A stretch of 64,000 bases of DNA from Rhodobacteraceae bacterium Alg231-04 (GTDB lineage: Bacteria > Pseudomonadota > Alphaproteobacteria > Rhodobacterales > Rhodobacteraceae), in contig FREY01000004.1 in NCBI GenBank assembly GCA_900143635.1, positions 310,001 through 374,000 of the forward strand. The letters are read 5' to 3'. Below the pieces are notes generated by a model. The model saw nothing but the letters and a program-made list of their open reading frames with translations. It did not search any database and was not told where the DNA came from. Of this stretch, positions 25,480-33,478 are shown piece after piece. Position numbers and translations under genes: made by a program. How positions within the stretch are numbered: position 1 is the first letter of the stretch; every line of letters starts with the position of its first letter.

Positions 25480-27582
25480 CTACTCAATTACAGGGCGCCC
25501 CGTTACGGCTTCAAAGGCATCTGATTTGGCTTGCACAGAGGCTTCGGCCCGCGTGCCAGGCATAACTTCAAAGAACGGGTCGAAATCCGTCATCGCGTCG
25601 GCGAGAACTTTGAGAACAGTCAGGTCCCCTTCAAATTGAGCTGTTCCATCGGCCAGCTGAGCATCCAGTGTCTTCTCTCCGGCAATCGTCTTTTCCAGAT
25701 CTGTGCGGTTGATTGTGAGCGTCAGATCCGGGTTCTCGGCGGAATAGCCTTCCAGATTGGTCAGCGTGGCGTTTTCCAATTCTACAATGAATTTTTGACC
25801 ATTGTCCGGCGTAACCAGATTGACGACAAAACTGTGCCCCTCGACCTTGCGACTGTCCATCTTGATACCGAGGAAGTTCAGGAACAGCTCAGTTGACATC
25901 GCGCGCACCACATCAGGGCTGCTTGTGTCGGGAGTGTCACCTTCCGGAATGCCCGAACGCAATTCAAAGGCGCCGGACAGGAAGGAGTTCCTGAGCCCGG
26001 GGTTCTCCTGCTGATAGCCCAGCTGCTCGAAAACATCGGCTAGCAGATCTTTGGCAGCTTGATTAGAGGGTTCCGCCTGCACCAGCTTGTTCATGATTTC
26101 GCTCGACAGCATGTACTCGCCGCTGTCGTGCAACTCCCGGCCTTTGGCCATAATTTTGTCCGAACCCCCCATCATCTCGACATAGAGCGGCGCGCTGTCT
26201 TCCGGTGAATGCGGGATCAGCGTGGCGGGGTTGCAGTCCCAGAAACCGATATAGCGCTGCACAACCCCGCGGCTGTTGTGCTCGGGCGAGCCGTGATAGC
26301 CGCGGCAATGCCATTTGTCCTGCAAGCTTTGCGGCAGAGAATAGACGTTGTGGATTTGGTTGATTGTCACGCCCCGGTTCACAAAATGCAGAACCTGGTT
26401 GTTCATATGAGCATAGAGATCGCGCTGGTCCCTCATGATCTGCATGATCCGGTCGTTGCCCCAGCGCGGCCAGTGATGCGAATAGAACATCACCTCGGCA
26501 TCCTTGGCAAACAGGTGCATGGCACGGGCGATGTATTTCGACCAGCGCAGCGGGTTGCGCACCGGCGCGCCCCGCAGTGTATAGACATTGTGCAGCGTGG
26601 CGGTGACGTTTTCGGCCATCCACAGCGCTTTCATATCCGGGATCCAGGTGTTCATGTTCGACGGGGCCTCGGTGCCCGGGGTATTCTGGAACACCATCCG
26701 TACGCCGTCGACTTCGATCTCTTCGATGTCGTTTTCGATGATCCGGGTCGGCGCGATGAGGCCGACTGCGCCCGCGGACACGCCCTGACCCAGACCCTGG
26801 CCTGCATAGCCATGCGGGCTGGCCGGCAGTAGCAGGCCATATTGGTAGAACAGCCGCCGGTTCATTGCATTGCCGGCATAAACGTTCTCAGAGATGGTGT
26901 GCTCCATGAAGTCGCGCGGCGCGATGATCTCTACTTTTCCGGCGCGCACGTCTTCTTCATCTACAACGCCGCGCACACCACCCCAATGGTCGCCGTGCGA
27001 GTGCGAATAGATGACGGCCGTGACTGGCAGGCCTTCGCCGACATGTTCCTGGAACAGCTCCAGCGCGGCGCGGGCGGGCTCTGCGCTGACGAGCGGGTCG
27101 ATGACGATCCAGCCGGTCTTACCGCGCACAAAGGAGATATCTGACAGGTCGAATCCGCGTACCTGATAGATGCCAGGCACCACTTCATAAAGCCCATAGT
27201 TTTGGTTCAGTCGGGAAATTCGCTGCATCGACGGATGGATAGAGTCGAAATCTTCGTCGCTGTTCAGAAACTCAAACCGTTCCTTGTCCCAGGCGACATG
27301 CCCTGCATCGGCCATGATCTTCTTGTCGGGCATCTCGGCGATTAGGCCGCGCTTTTGTTCATCAAAATCCTGGGTGTCGGAGAACGGCAGTGATTGCCGC
27401 GCTTTGGCAAGCCTATCAAGTGTGAATTGGGATGGTGCCTTGCCTTTGGGGTGGAAATGGCCGTCCAGAGGGGCCGCCTCCTGTGCGTGTGCCACGGCGT
27501 CGTCCAACAGTACTGTCCCGGAAACGGCAAAGGCCGTGCCCACGCTTGGGATCGCTTTCAATACGTCTCGTCTGGTAGTCAT
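25480..27582 (-). CDS. Alkylsulfatase, SdsA1/BDS1 family, Tat-exported
   Basis: A protein of about 700 residues. The N-terminus MTTRRDVLKAIPSVGTAFAV is a Tat-type signal, with AHAQ as likely cleavage region. The metallo-beta-lactamase domain has the zinc motif HSHGDHWGG near residue 198. MAENVTATLHNVYTLRGAPV is the family's substrate-site segment. An alkylsulfatase dimerisation region follows, and from about residue 590 an SCP2-like lipid-binding domain. Family members hydrolyse primary alkyl sulfates (such as dodecyl sulfate) to alcohol and sulfate in the periplasm. It is divergent from a Crp/Fnr gene and lies inside the prophage, which is unusual. Confidence 0.93.
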   Translation of the reverse strand: MTTRRDVLKAIPSVGTAFAVSGTVLLDDAVAHAQEAAPLDGHFHPKGKAPSQFTLDRLAKARQSLPFSDTQDFDEQKRGLIAEMPDKKIMADAGHVAWDKERFEFLNSDEDFDSIHPSMQRISRLNQNYGLYEVVPGIYQVRGFDLSDISFVRGKTGWIVIDPLVSAEPARAALELFQEHVGEGLPVTAVIYSHSHGDHWGGVRGVVDEEDVRAGKVEIIAPRDFMEHTISENVYAGNAMNRRLFYQYGLLLPASPHGYAGQGLGQGVSAGAVGLIAPTRIIENDIEEIEVDGVRMVFQNTPGTEAPSNMNTWIPDMKALWMAENVTATLHNVYTLRGAPVRNPLRWSKYIARAMHLFAKDAEVMFYSHHWPRWGNDRIMQIMRDQRDLYAHMNNQVLHFVNRGVTINQIHNVYSLPQSLQDKWHCRGYHGSPEHNSRGVVQRYIGFWDCNPATLIPHSPEDSAPLYVEMMGGSDKIMAKGRELHDSGEYMLSSEIMNKLVQAEPSNQAAKDLLADVFEQLGYQQENPGLRNSFLSGAFELRSGIPEGDTPDTSSPDVVRAMSTELFLNFLGIKMDSRKVEGHSFVVNLVTPDNGQKFIVELENATLTNLEGYSAENPDLTLTINRTDLEKTIAGEKTLDAQLADGTAQFEGDLTVLKVLADAMTDFDPFFEVMPGTRAEASVQAKSDAFEAVTGRPVIE

Positions 27583-27784
27583 AAAACTTCTCCTTAGTTT
27601 CTGCGGTAGGCAACAATTTTCCGGATAGTGCAGAAGTGCCGGTTGCCTGCTCATTCGCGAAAAAAATTCAAAACAATCTTATATCAGAGAAGGTTACAGA
27701 GTTTGGGGTTCCAAGACTTGCTCCCGTGATCAAATTGAATGTAAATAGTTTCTGTCTCTGGACGGGAACATAGAGGGCTTTGAT

Positions 27785-28492
27785 ATGTGGAGTGTCGAAA
27801 CGGAATTACCGTCGGCGCATAAAGCCACGCTTTGCAATGTCGGATGGCTGTCGGGTTGCGGCAGGGATTTTCAGGACGGGCTGCTTGCGATAGGCACATT
27901 GACTGTGCTGGAGGCCGGAGACGTGTTGTACCAGCAAGGCAAAGCAACAACGCAGGTTTTTGGACTGATCGAAGGGCAAATCGACGTTCATCTGACCGCC
28001 GCAAAAAACGAGACACTTGTCTACCCTTTTACCGCCCCAGGCAGGTGGTATGGCTTGGCGGACACCATTGCTGACGTTCCCGCCTTCGGCACTGCAACCT
28101 CGGCTACAAGGTCGTTGGCCATGATGCTTCCAAGGTCGGCCTTGTTGGATTTTCTGGATGCTGACCCAAAGAGATACAGAGAGATTATTTCCCATGAATA
28201 TGCTTTAAGACAGCATATTCAGGAGACTGTAACAGACCTTGTAACAAGCGATGGGTTAGAGTTAGTCGCGCGCCGCCTTGTTCGCATGACAGAGTTTGAG
28301 GGAACGGACCTTTCTGCTCCGATGAACATATCGCAATTTGAGTTTGCTACAGCGGTTGGCGTGTCCGTGCCGACTGTACAGCGGGCATTTCGGGAGCTGA
28401 AGAAATACGGAGCAATAGAAACGTCTTATGGAAAAGTAGTTGTCAGGGATCTGAAGAGGCTAAAGGATTTTGTGCTGACCTTTGCCGATTGA
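27785..28492 (+). CDS. Crp/Fnr-family regulator divergent from the alkylsulfatase
   Basis: A 235-residue regulator. A cyclic-nucleotide-binding-like beta roll covers residues 35-125 (TVLEAGDVLYQQGKATTQVF, GRWYGLADTIAD). A long dimer helix follows, then a C-terminal winged helix with the recognition segment FATAVGVSVPTVQRAFREL near residues 190-210. There is no N-terminal cysteine cluster, so it is not an Fnr-type Fe-S sensor. The 202-bp divergent intergenic region suggests it controls the alkylsulfatase, perhaps in response to alkyl sulfate or carbon supply. The signal is unknown. Confidence 0.88.
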   Translation: MWSVETELPSAHKATLCNVGWLSGCGRDFQDGLLAIGTLTVLEAGDVLYQQGKATTQVFGLIEGQIDVHLTAAKNETLVYPFTAPGRWYGLADTIADVPAFGTATSATRSLAMMLPRSALLDFLDADPKRYREIISHEYALRQHIQETVTDLVTSDGLELVARRLVRMTEFEGTDLSAPMNISQFEFATAVGVSVPTVQRAFRELKKYGAIETSYGKVVVRDLKRLKDFVLTFAD

Positions 28493-28659
28493 CAGAACAC
28501 TTTGTTGGAGCCATTTCAATCGAAGTTTTCTCCGGCTGCAACCGTACAGTTTCCGCACAGGCCTAGTGAGCAATAGGTGGTTGTACGATTCCGGTCGCAA
28601 GCAACCGACTGCTCCTGCAAATTAGTAGTTGAGCAGTAAAGGGATCCAATCCTCCAATC

Positions 28660-28800
28660 GCCGCGTTTGGCACCAAGGTCGGCTTTGGGGGCAGCTACAA
28701 GAGTTTGCAAAGCCCGCTTTCTGCGCGAAGCAGTCCTTCAATGTCGCCAAGTCGCGCCTGCAGCGAACGGCAGCAAGGCCCGCCAATTGGACGACCTTTG
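28660..28800. repeat. Dispersed intergenic repeat copy, right flank of sulfatase cassette
   Basis: The gap 28493-28852 contains AAGGTCGGCTTTGGGGGC (28676-28693), TTTGCAAAGCCCGCT (28704-28718) and CCTGCAGCGAACGGCAGC. The middle element is the exact inverse of the left-flank copy. The first resembles a stretch at 56.2 kb. No gene is evident here. Confidence 0.55.
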
Positions 28801-28852
28801 GCCTTCAGTTGGCACATTTATGATAATGGCTGTTCTGAGCGCCGTTTTGGAA

Positions 28853-29503
28853 CTAGGTCCGTTTCACCAGTTCGACAGGCCAGTGCAGGCGCACTCGCGC
28901 GGCCCATTTGAGTCGAACATTCCATAGGTTTGTAGCGCCTGGGTTGAGCGAAATCAGGTGGAAAACTCCCGGTTCATCTCCCGGTTTGATTTGCTTTACC
29001 CACCCCATGCCTTCAGCATCTTCACAGACGCACTTGTACCCGATGGCTTCGTCTGGCACGCCTTCGTGGCTATCGCGCGTATAGAACAGAAGATCCCCGG
29101 CGGAATAGATGGGCTCCATGCTGTCGCCTTCAACCTCAACAGCGACGACGCCGTGTGGGGTTAGGCCAGGTGGACATTCGACCTGCGGGCCGTCACCTTT
29201 TTCGTATGTGTCAAAAAGCGGAACCTTTGCACCTGCGCCAACCCGACCAGCAATGGAAACGGTGGGCGAAACCTGAACGTCTGAAGGAAGAGGAAAGCCC
29301 GTAATATCAGCTATTACTAACATTTCCTCAGCGGAAATATTGCGCTTTCCCAACGTCATTTTGTTGACAATGGAGCGGTCTATTTTCCGTACAACGAGTG
29401 CGTCCATCTCTTCCGCGAGTTTCGCTTGAGACATGCCAGTAGAGGCTAGAGCTTGGATCAGCCAATCACTAAGCGGAGTTGATATGGGGAGGTGCTGTGT
29501 CAT
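28853..29503 (-). CDS. cI: CI-like S24-family phage repressor
   Basis: A 216-residue repressor with an N-terminal helix-turn-helix domain (residues 10-75; SQAKLAEEMDALVV, NISAEEMLVIADITG) and a LexA-type autopeptidase domain. The probable cleavage site is Ala-Gly in VSIAGRVGAGAK. The catalytic Ser is in VEGDSMEPIYSAGD and the Lys in WVKQIKPGDE. The ATG at 29503 follows GGGG. It should bind the 17-bp GTAGCGAA palindromes at OL and OR and be destroyed during the SOS response, switching the prophage to lytic growth. Confidence 0.93.
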   Translation of the reverse strand: MTQHLPISTPLSDWLIQALASTGMSQAKLAEEMDALVVRKIDRSIVNKMTLGKRNISAEEMLVIADITGFPLPSDVQVSPTVSIAGRVGAGAKVPLFDTYEKGDGPQVECPPGLTPHGVVAVEVEGDSMEPIYSAGDLLFYTRDSHEGVPDEAIGYKCVCEDAEGMGWVKQIKPGDEPGVFHLISLNPGATNLWNVRLKWAARVRLHWPVELVKRT

Positions 29504-29541
29504 GTTACCCCATAGCATATCTGGCGTGGCTAAATGCATCT

Positions 29542-29595
29542 GTAACCAAATTCGCTACAATTCAACTTGCTGGGTGTAGCGAAATTCGCTACCTT
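29542..29595. promoter_or_regulatory. OR operator pair with PR and PRM promoters
   Basis: Operators are at 29542-29558 (GTAACCAA A TTCGCTAC) and 29576-29592 (GTAGCGAA A TTCGCTAC, a perfect palindrome around a central A), centred 34 bp apart. PR: -35 TTGCTG (29567-29572), 17-base spacer, -10 TACCTT (29590-29595). PRM: leftward TTGAAT (29560-29565) with a weak -10 CAGATG, as expected of an activator-dependent promoter. Confidence 0.8.
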
Positions 29596-29601
29596 TGTGA
29601 T

Positions 29602-29832
29602 ATGGAACCTGCAAGCACTATTATCGCCGCACTGGGCGGCCCTACCGCAATAGCGGAAGCGGTGGGAGTTCACCGCACGCGCGTTTCGATGTGGCAAGCT
29701 GCACGCGAGCGGGGGGGAACCAATGGGCTTATCCCTTACAGGCATGTTCCCCGACTTTTGAAGTTGGCCGAGGAGCAGGGCGTTGAGCTGGAGCCTGGAG
29801 ACTTCATCCCGCCGCGCGACACCGCCGCTTAA
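29602..29832 (+). CDS. cro: Cro-like repressor
   Basis: A 76-residue protein with a helix-turn-helix in its first half (GGPTAIAEAVGVHRTRVSMW, residues 12-31), matching YdaS/Cro-type phage regulators. The ATG at 29602 lies six bases after the predicted PR -10 box. The transcript is therefore probably leaderless or nearly so; no Shine-Dalgarno sequence precedes it. It should compete with CI for the same operators to commit the phage to lysis. Confidence 0.88.
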   Translation: MEPASTIIAALGGPTAIAEAVGVHRTRVSMWQAARERGGTNGLIPYRHVPRLLKLAEEQGVELEPGDFIPPRDTAA

Positions 29833-29910
29833 TCCCGCAATTTGATCCATCGCTTCCATACCCAACATATGGGCGTGCAATGACAATCGAGCAAAGAAAC
29901 AAAGTTTCAC

Positions 29911-30363
29911 ATGGCAAACCTCCGAGCACTGATAAACGCCCAGATGGCGGCGCTGATAGACGGCAGCTTCGGCTGTCTGGATGCAGCTGCTGAGACAATC
30001 CACGCCCGCACAGGAACACCTGTAGGGAAGGGGACCTTATCCAAGAGGTTGGCTGGCCATTGTGGTTGGCCGGCGGATGAGATTGCTGCGCTAGAGGATG
30101 CGGCCGGTCGCCATCCTGTCACCCGCGCTCTCGCACGTCGTTTGAACCCTGACGAGGATACCGCCCGAGGTTCAATCCTCGCTCAAGCAGGAGCCATATC
30201 CAAAGAGAGCGGGGAGGCTGTAAGCGCCATCCTTGCCGCTCAGCAGTCCGCCTGTGGGGACGACTGGGCCAAAGCGGCGACTGAGATTGGTGAGGCTATC
30301 GAGGTCCTCCAGCGCGCTAGGAAGAGCGCTGAAATCCGGTTGCAAGGGGAGGGTGGGGAATGA
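29911..30363 (+). CDS. CII-like early regulatory protein
   Basis: A 150-residue protein in the position of lambda cII. Its N-terminal half (FGCLDAAAETIHARTGTPVG, GTLSKRLAGHCGWPADEI) resembles a helix-turn-helix that recognises DNA. The C-terminal half is a long helix suited to oligomerisation (ISKESGEAVSAILAAQQSA). Similar proteins are annotated as phage regulatory CII-family members. It lies 78 bases after cro in the PR operon. The role in lysogeny is inferred from order and size. Confidence 0.65.
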   Translation: MANLRALINAQMAALIDGSFGCLDAAAETIHARTGTPVGKGTLSKRLAGHCGWPADEIAALEDAAGRHPVTRALARRLNPDEDTARGSILAQAGAISKESGEAVSAILAAQQSACGDDWAKAATEIGEAIEVLQRARKSAEIRLQGEGGE

Positions 30364-30365
30364 GC

Positions 30366-30644
30366 CTATTCCGTCGAGTACGATTTCTCCAGGCGCTGAA
30401 CCAAGAGATTGTAGGCATCCGCGAACCCTTGTTGTTCGGGGGCCGAAATGGATAGCGCAGTTTCCTTCAAGGATTCGATGAAAGAGGCCCTGTCGGACGC
30501 CATAAGTGTACCGTTCGAAACCAGTGCGTCGATGAGCAATTTGTGTAGGTCTGCGATAGCGACTGCGTGGCGCTCGGCGACTAACTCCGCAATGTCAAAA
30601 TTGAGCTTCTTTAAGCTCTCAGCAAATGTTTTGTTCTCGGGCAC
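30366..30644 (-). CDS. Small antisense-oriented phage protein, unknown
   Basis: The 92-residue helical product (MPENKTFAESLKKLNFDIAE ... NLLVQRLEKSYSTE) is encoded on the minus strand within the otherwise rightward early operon. It has no large plus-strand competitor of convincing composition. Its stop lies two bases from the CII-like gene's stop, so the two genes are convergent. Orientation suggests expression in the lysogen. Nothing in the sequence names its function. Confidence 0.5.
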   Translation of the reverse strand: MPENKTFAESLKKLNFDIAELVAERHAVAIADLHKLLIDALVSNGTLMASDRASFIESLKETALSISAPEQQGFADAYNLLVQRLEKSYSTE

Positions 30645-30851
30645 AATTAATCGCTCACTCAGAAAATCTCAATTCGAGACTAATGATGCGGGTAATTCCG
30701 GATTTAGTAAAGTCTTGGTTGCTAGGCTTGCGATCCCATCGTGCCTTGAGTGTCAAACCGCAGGCATTCTTCCGGCGAGCAAATTCCATGCACGCTTTGC
30801 CTCTGAAATCCCCAACATACCGATCAATCACCGTACTCAGGAGGAAGAATA

Positions 30852-31091
30852 ATGCCTGTGGTTCAAGTGGAAGTAATCTCGCGCCTCAAGGCTGGTGAAA
30901 CCCTCGTGCATGTCATGCCCGATGGTCACGGTCATAGGCAGAGGGATGGCAAGAAGCCCATCCACTACCTGTCTGGAGGTGGGCGTGTGACCGATGCCAC
31001 TTATGTGAAGCTTAAGCCTCAGATGAAGCCGGTGAGCAAAGGCCTCTTCGAGGATGTCGATCCTCAGGAATGGGGCTGGTCTGATGCCTGA
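30852..31091 (+). CDS. Small early phage protein, 79 residues
   Basis: MPVVQVEVISRLKAGETLVH continues with a basic segment (GHGHRQRDGKKP) and a C-terminal acidic FEDVDPQEWGWSDA. AGGAGGAAGAAT lies just before the ATG, a strong ribosome site. It is the first gene of a tightly overlapping series reaching to the NusG-like gene. The family is not recognised. Confidence 0.65.
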   Translation: MPVVQVEVISRLKAGETLVHVMPDGHGHRQRDGKKPIHYLSGGGRVTDATYVKLKPQMKPVSKGLFEDVDPQEWGWSDA

Positions 31092-31302
31092 GACGCCAAC
31101 AGTTCGCGAAGATGGTGATATGGTAGTGATCCGCCTGCCGCGTGGGGATGCCGATGACCTGCGTGTCGGCCTCGCTCCGTGCCCTTGCAAGGCCACCAAG
31201 TCCACCGCAACCAGCGATATCCGCGCCCGGCTTTCCAAGGCCCTTGGACGGTTGTCGTTTATGGCCCGGACCCGTCGGGAGTGGAAGGAGACGAGGCGAT
31301 GA
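31084..31302 (+). CDS. Small early phage protein, 72 residues
   Basis: It begins MPETPTVREDGDMVVIRLPR, overlapping the previous stop by eight bases, and ends on an ATGA overlap with the DUF1376 gene. The composition is basic at the C-terminus (ARTRREWKETRR). A small role in replication control is possible, but it is unrecognised. Confidence 0.6.
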   Translation: MPETPTVREDGDMVVIRLPRGDADDLRVGLAPCPCKATKSTATSDIRARLSKALGRLSFMARTRREWKETRR

Positions 31303-32045
31303 GCAAAGCGCCCTCTATGCCCATGTTCTGGGACGCCTACTTAGCCGACACCACTCACCTGACCACGGAGGAGCACGGGGCTTATATGCTCCTGCTCGGG
31401 GCGATGTGGCGCCGCAACGGCTGGGTGCCAGATGACGACCGTGACAATGCTCGCATTCTGGGGCTGACCCTGGGGAAGTGGCGCAAGATTAAGGCGCGCC
31501 TTGCTGGCTTCCTGACGTTCCAGAACGGCGAGATTACCCAGAAAAAACTGCTGGAAACTTGGGAAAATACGCAAGAAAAAATCGAAAAGAACCGAGTAAA
31601 TGGGTCCAAAGGTGGTAGGCCTAAATCTTTCAAAAACAACAGCTTACCAAAAGCGAATGGTTCTGTTTCGGATAACCCAAACGAAACCATACCAGAACCA
31701 GAACCAGTAAAAAGAGAAGCTAAAGCTTCTCCAAAAAGACGCGGATCTCGCTTGCCTGAGGATTGGGTTCTTCCAGCCGAGTGGGGCCAATGGGCTCTTG
31801 GCGAAGGTTGGCCCGAACAGATCATCAGGGCAGAGGCCGACAAGTTCCGCGACTACTGGCACAGCGTAGCCGGGCAGAAGGGCGTCAAACTCGACTGGCT
31901 TGCCACTTGGCGAAACTGGATGCGCAACTCGAACACCCCAAAAATGATCAACGGAGGCAGGAATGAATCTCCCAAGCAAGGCAACAGGCTTCAACGCGTT
32001 ATCACCGCAGCAGCAGAAGGCACATCGGGCCAAGATTGGGGTTAG
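31299..32045 (+). CDS. DUF1376 (YdaU-like) phage replication-region protein
   Basis: A 248-residue protein whose first 95 residues carry the DUF1376 pattern (FWDAYLADTTHLTTEEHGAY, LLLGAMWRRNGWVPDDD). A variable basic linker and a C-terminal segment resembling replication-protein tails follow (KFRDYWHSVAGQKGVKLDWL, TWRNWMRN). DUF1376 proteins lie beside phage replication genes and are thought to assist replication initiation. The start was chosen for its ATGA overlap with the preceding stop. Confidence 0.85.
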   Translation: MSKAPSMPMFWDAYLADTTHLTTEEHGAYMLLLGAMWRRNGWVPDDDRDNARILGLTLGKWRKIKARLAGFLTFQNGEITQKKLLETWENTQEKIEKNRVNGSKGGRPKSFKNNSLPKANGSVSDNPNETIPEPEPVKREAKASPKRRGSRLPEDWVLPAEWGQWALGEGWPEQIIRAEADKFRDYWHSVAGQKGVKLDWLATWRNWMRNSNTPKMINGGRNESPKQGNRLQRVITAAAEGTSGQDWG

Positions 32046-32406
32046 GGTGCGCGCCATTCTCGGCCAGTTCTGGCAAGACGCCGACACAGAGGACGCCGTG
32101 CAAGCCATGGAAATCGAAGGCTGGATGGATGTTCTGGAAAACTGCTCTCACAGCGAAATCCGAGCAGCCTGGCGCGACTATCAAACCGATCCAAGCAACC
32201 GCACAGCGCGCGGAAGACTGGCAAAGCCGGATGCCGGCGCAATCCGCGCGATTGTTCTCCAAAAGCGGCCACGTCCCCAGTTGGTCCAGCCGGAACCGGA
32301 GGCCCAAACGAAACCAGTGGTAACAGCCGAGCAGGCAAGCCGGATCCTTGAAGAGGTGGGTTTCACACCGCGCCGCTTTGGCGCCAGCGGCCAGCAAGAG
32401 GCATAG
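31963..32406 (+). CDS. Early phage protein, 147 residues, replication region
   Basis: It begins MNLPSKATGFNALSPQQQKA, inside the last 83 bases of the DUF1376 gene and preceded by GGAGGCAGGA, a strong ribosome site. Its middle part (MEIEGWMDVLENCSHSEIRA, AWRDYQTDPSNRTARGRLAK) looks like a helical DNA-binding or helicase-loader-associated protein. The C-terminus ends EEVGFTPRRFG. The family is not recognised; position suggests replication. Confidence 0.7.
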   Translation: MNLPSKATGFNALSPQQQKAHRAKIGVRVRAILGQFWQDADTEDAVQAMEIEGWMDVLENCSHSEIRAAWRDYQTDPSNRTARGRLAKPDAGAIRAIVLQKRPRPQLVQPEPEAQTKPVVTAEQASRILEEVGFTPRRFGASGQQEA

Positions 32407-32409
32407 CGC

Positions 32410-33132
32410 ATGGGGTTTTATGATCGCTCGGAGAACCTAGAGCCGGAACATTCAGTTCATGGCCTGACGGAACGAAGCACTGCTGTCAGAAAGTTAGATG
32501 CAGGCATGACTTACACAATCGGGCAACAGGTAGCCTTCAACAAAGCTCGCGGATTGATGGGCGACAGGTTGGCCGACCTGACAGGGCAGGGCGCACGCTG
32601 GTACGTCCTGAAGACCGCACCCCAGCGCGAATTCGAGGTGCGCGAGTGGCTGACTGGCGAGGATGGTGTGCTGGACGCATGGCTGCCAACAGTGAAGGCA
32701 TACCGCAAGATCGCACGCGGGCCGCGCCGAAAAGCCCCCTACGAGAAGAAGATCGCCCCCGGCTATGTCTTCGTATGCGTTGCGCGCTCTATCGCTTGGG
32801 ATGTGCTGTACAGCAGGGCCAACGGCAAGGTGATCGGCGTTGTTGGCCATGACGGTCGCCCGGTCGCGGTGCCTGAGAAGCAGATGCGAGAAATGAAGAT
32901 GCTGCCAAAGACAATTGCCCAGCTCTATGCGCAAGAAGTCGAAGCCCGCCGGGTCCGGCCAGGTGATAAGGCCCGCGTCCTGGATGAGGCGGGTGTCATG
33001 GGGGACTGGATTGTGGATGTAGCGTCGGTAACTGGCGGCATCGCCAAGGTTCTCTTGCCGCTGTTCGGAGGGCGCGAGGCAGAAGTGTTGGTGGAGGAAC
33101 TGGAGCGCTGCCATGCGGTAGGAGGGGTGTAG
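32410..33132 (+). CDS. Phage-encoded NusG-like transcription factor
   Basis: The 240-residue protein contains an NGN-type domain near residues 62-165 (RWYVLKTAPQREFEVREWLT, KKIAPGYVFV, GVVGHDGRPVAVPEKQ) and a C-terminal KOW-like domain (VRPGDKARVLDEAGVMGDWI). NusG and RfaH bind RNA polymerase and modify pausing and termination. It is the last gene of the rightward early operon, the place of lambda Q, so it may switch on late transcription by processive antitermination. It is not the housekeeping nusG, which lies beside ribosomal genes. The N-terminal 60 residues are an extra extension. Confidence 0.85.
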   Translation: MGFYDRSENLEPEHSVHGLTERSTAVRKLDAGMTYTIGQQVAFNKARGLMGDRLADLTGQGARWYVLKTAPQREFEVREWLTGEDGVLDAWLPTVKAYRKIARGPRRKAPYEKKIAPGYVFVCVARSIAWDVLYSRANGKVIGVVGHDGRPVAVPEKQMREMKMLPKTIAQLYAQEVEARRVRPGDKARVLDEAGVMGDWIVDVASVTGGIAKVLLPLFGGREAEVLVEELERCHAVGGV

Positions 33133-33139
33133 ATCAACG

Positions 33140-33260
33140 GCACTTGTGCGCAGATTGCGACCTTTGCAAAGTCCGCCATTCGGCTTTGGAACACAGCCCT
33201 CGATCGCTACGATGCCGCGTGAGAAGCGGTCATTGATGAGGGCTGCAGCGAAATTCAGGG
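33140..33260. repeat. Dispersed intergenic repeat copy
   Basis: The gene-free stretch 33133-33478 contains CTTTGCAAAGTCCGC (33162-33176) and GAAGCGGTCATTGATGAGGG, both elements shared with other gaps of this window. It separates the early operon from cargo block 2. No terminator with a T-run is obvious here. Confidence 0.55.
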
Positions 33261-33478
33261 GGGGGGGCAGCTGTGTGGACAAAGCACCAGTTCGCTGCAT
33301 TTGCGCCTCCGTCAGCCAATATAGATTGCTCATCATTTCCCCCAAAAACTGGGACTCTTGAATCATGACAGGGCGACAAGCTCAATCAGTAAATGGGTCC
33401 TGAGCCTAAGGACTGGGCGCTGGATAAAGGAATGAACCGGGGGTGCATGTTTTTGAATAGCTTACCGGTACCGCGATG

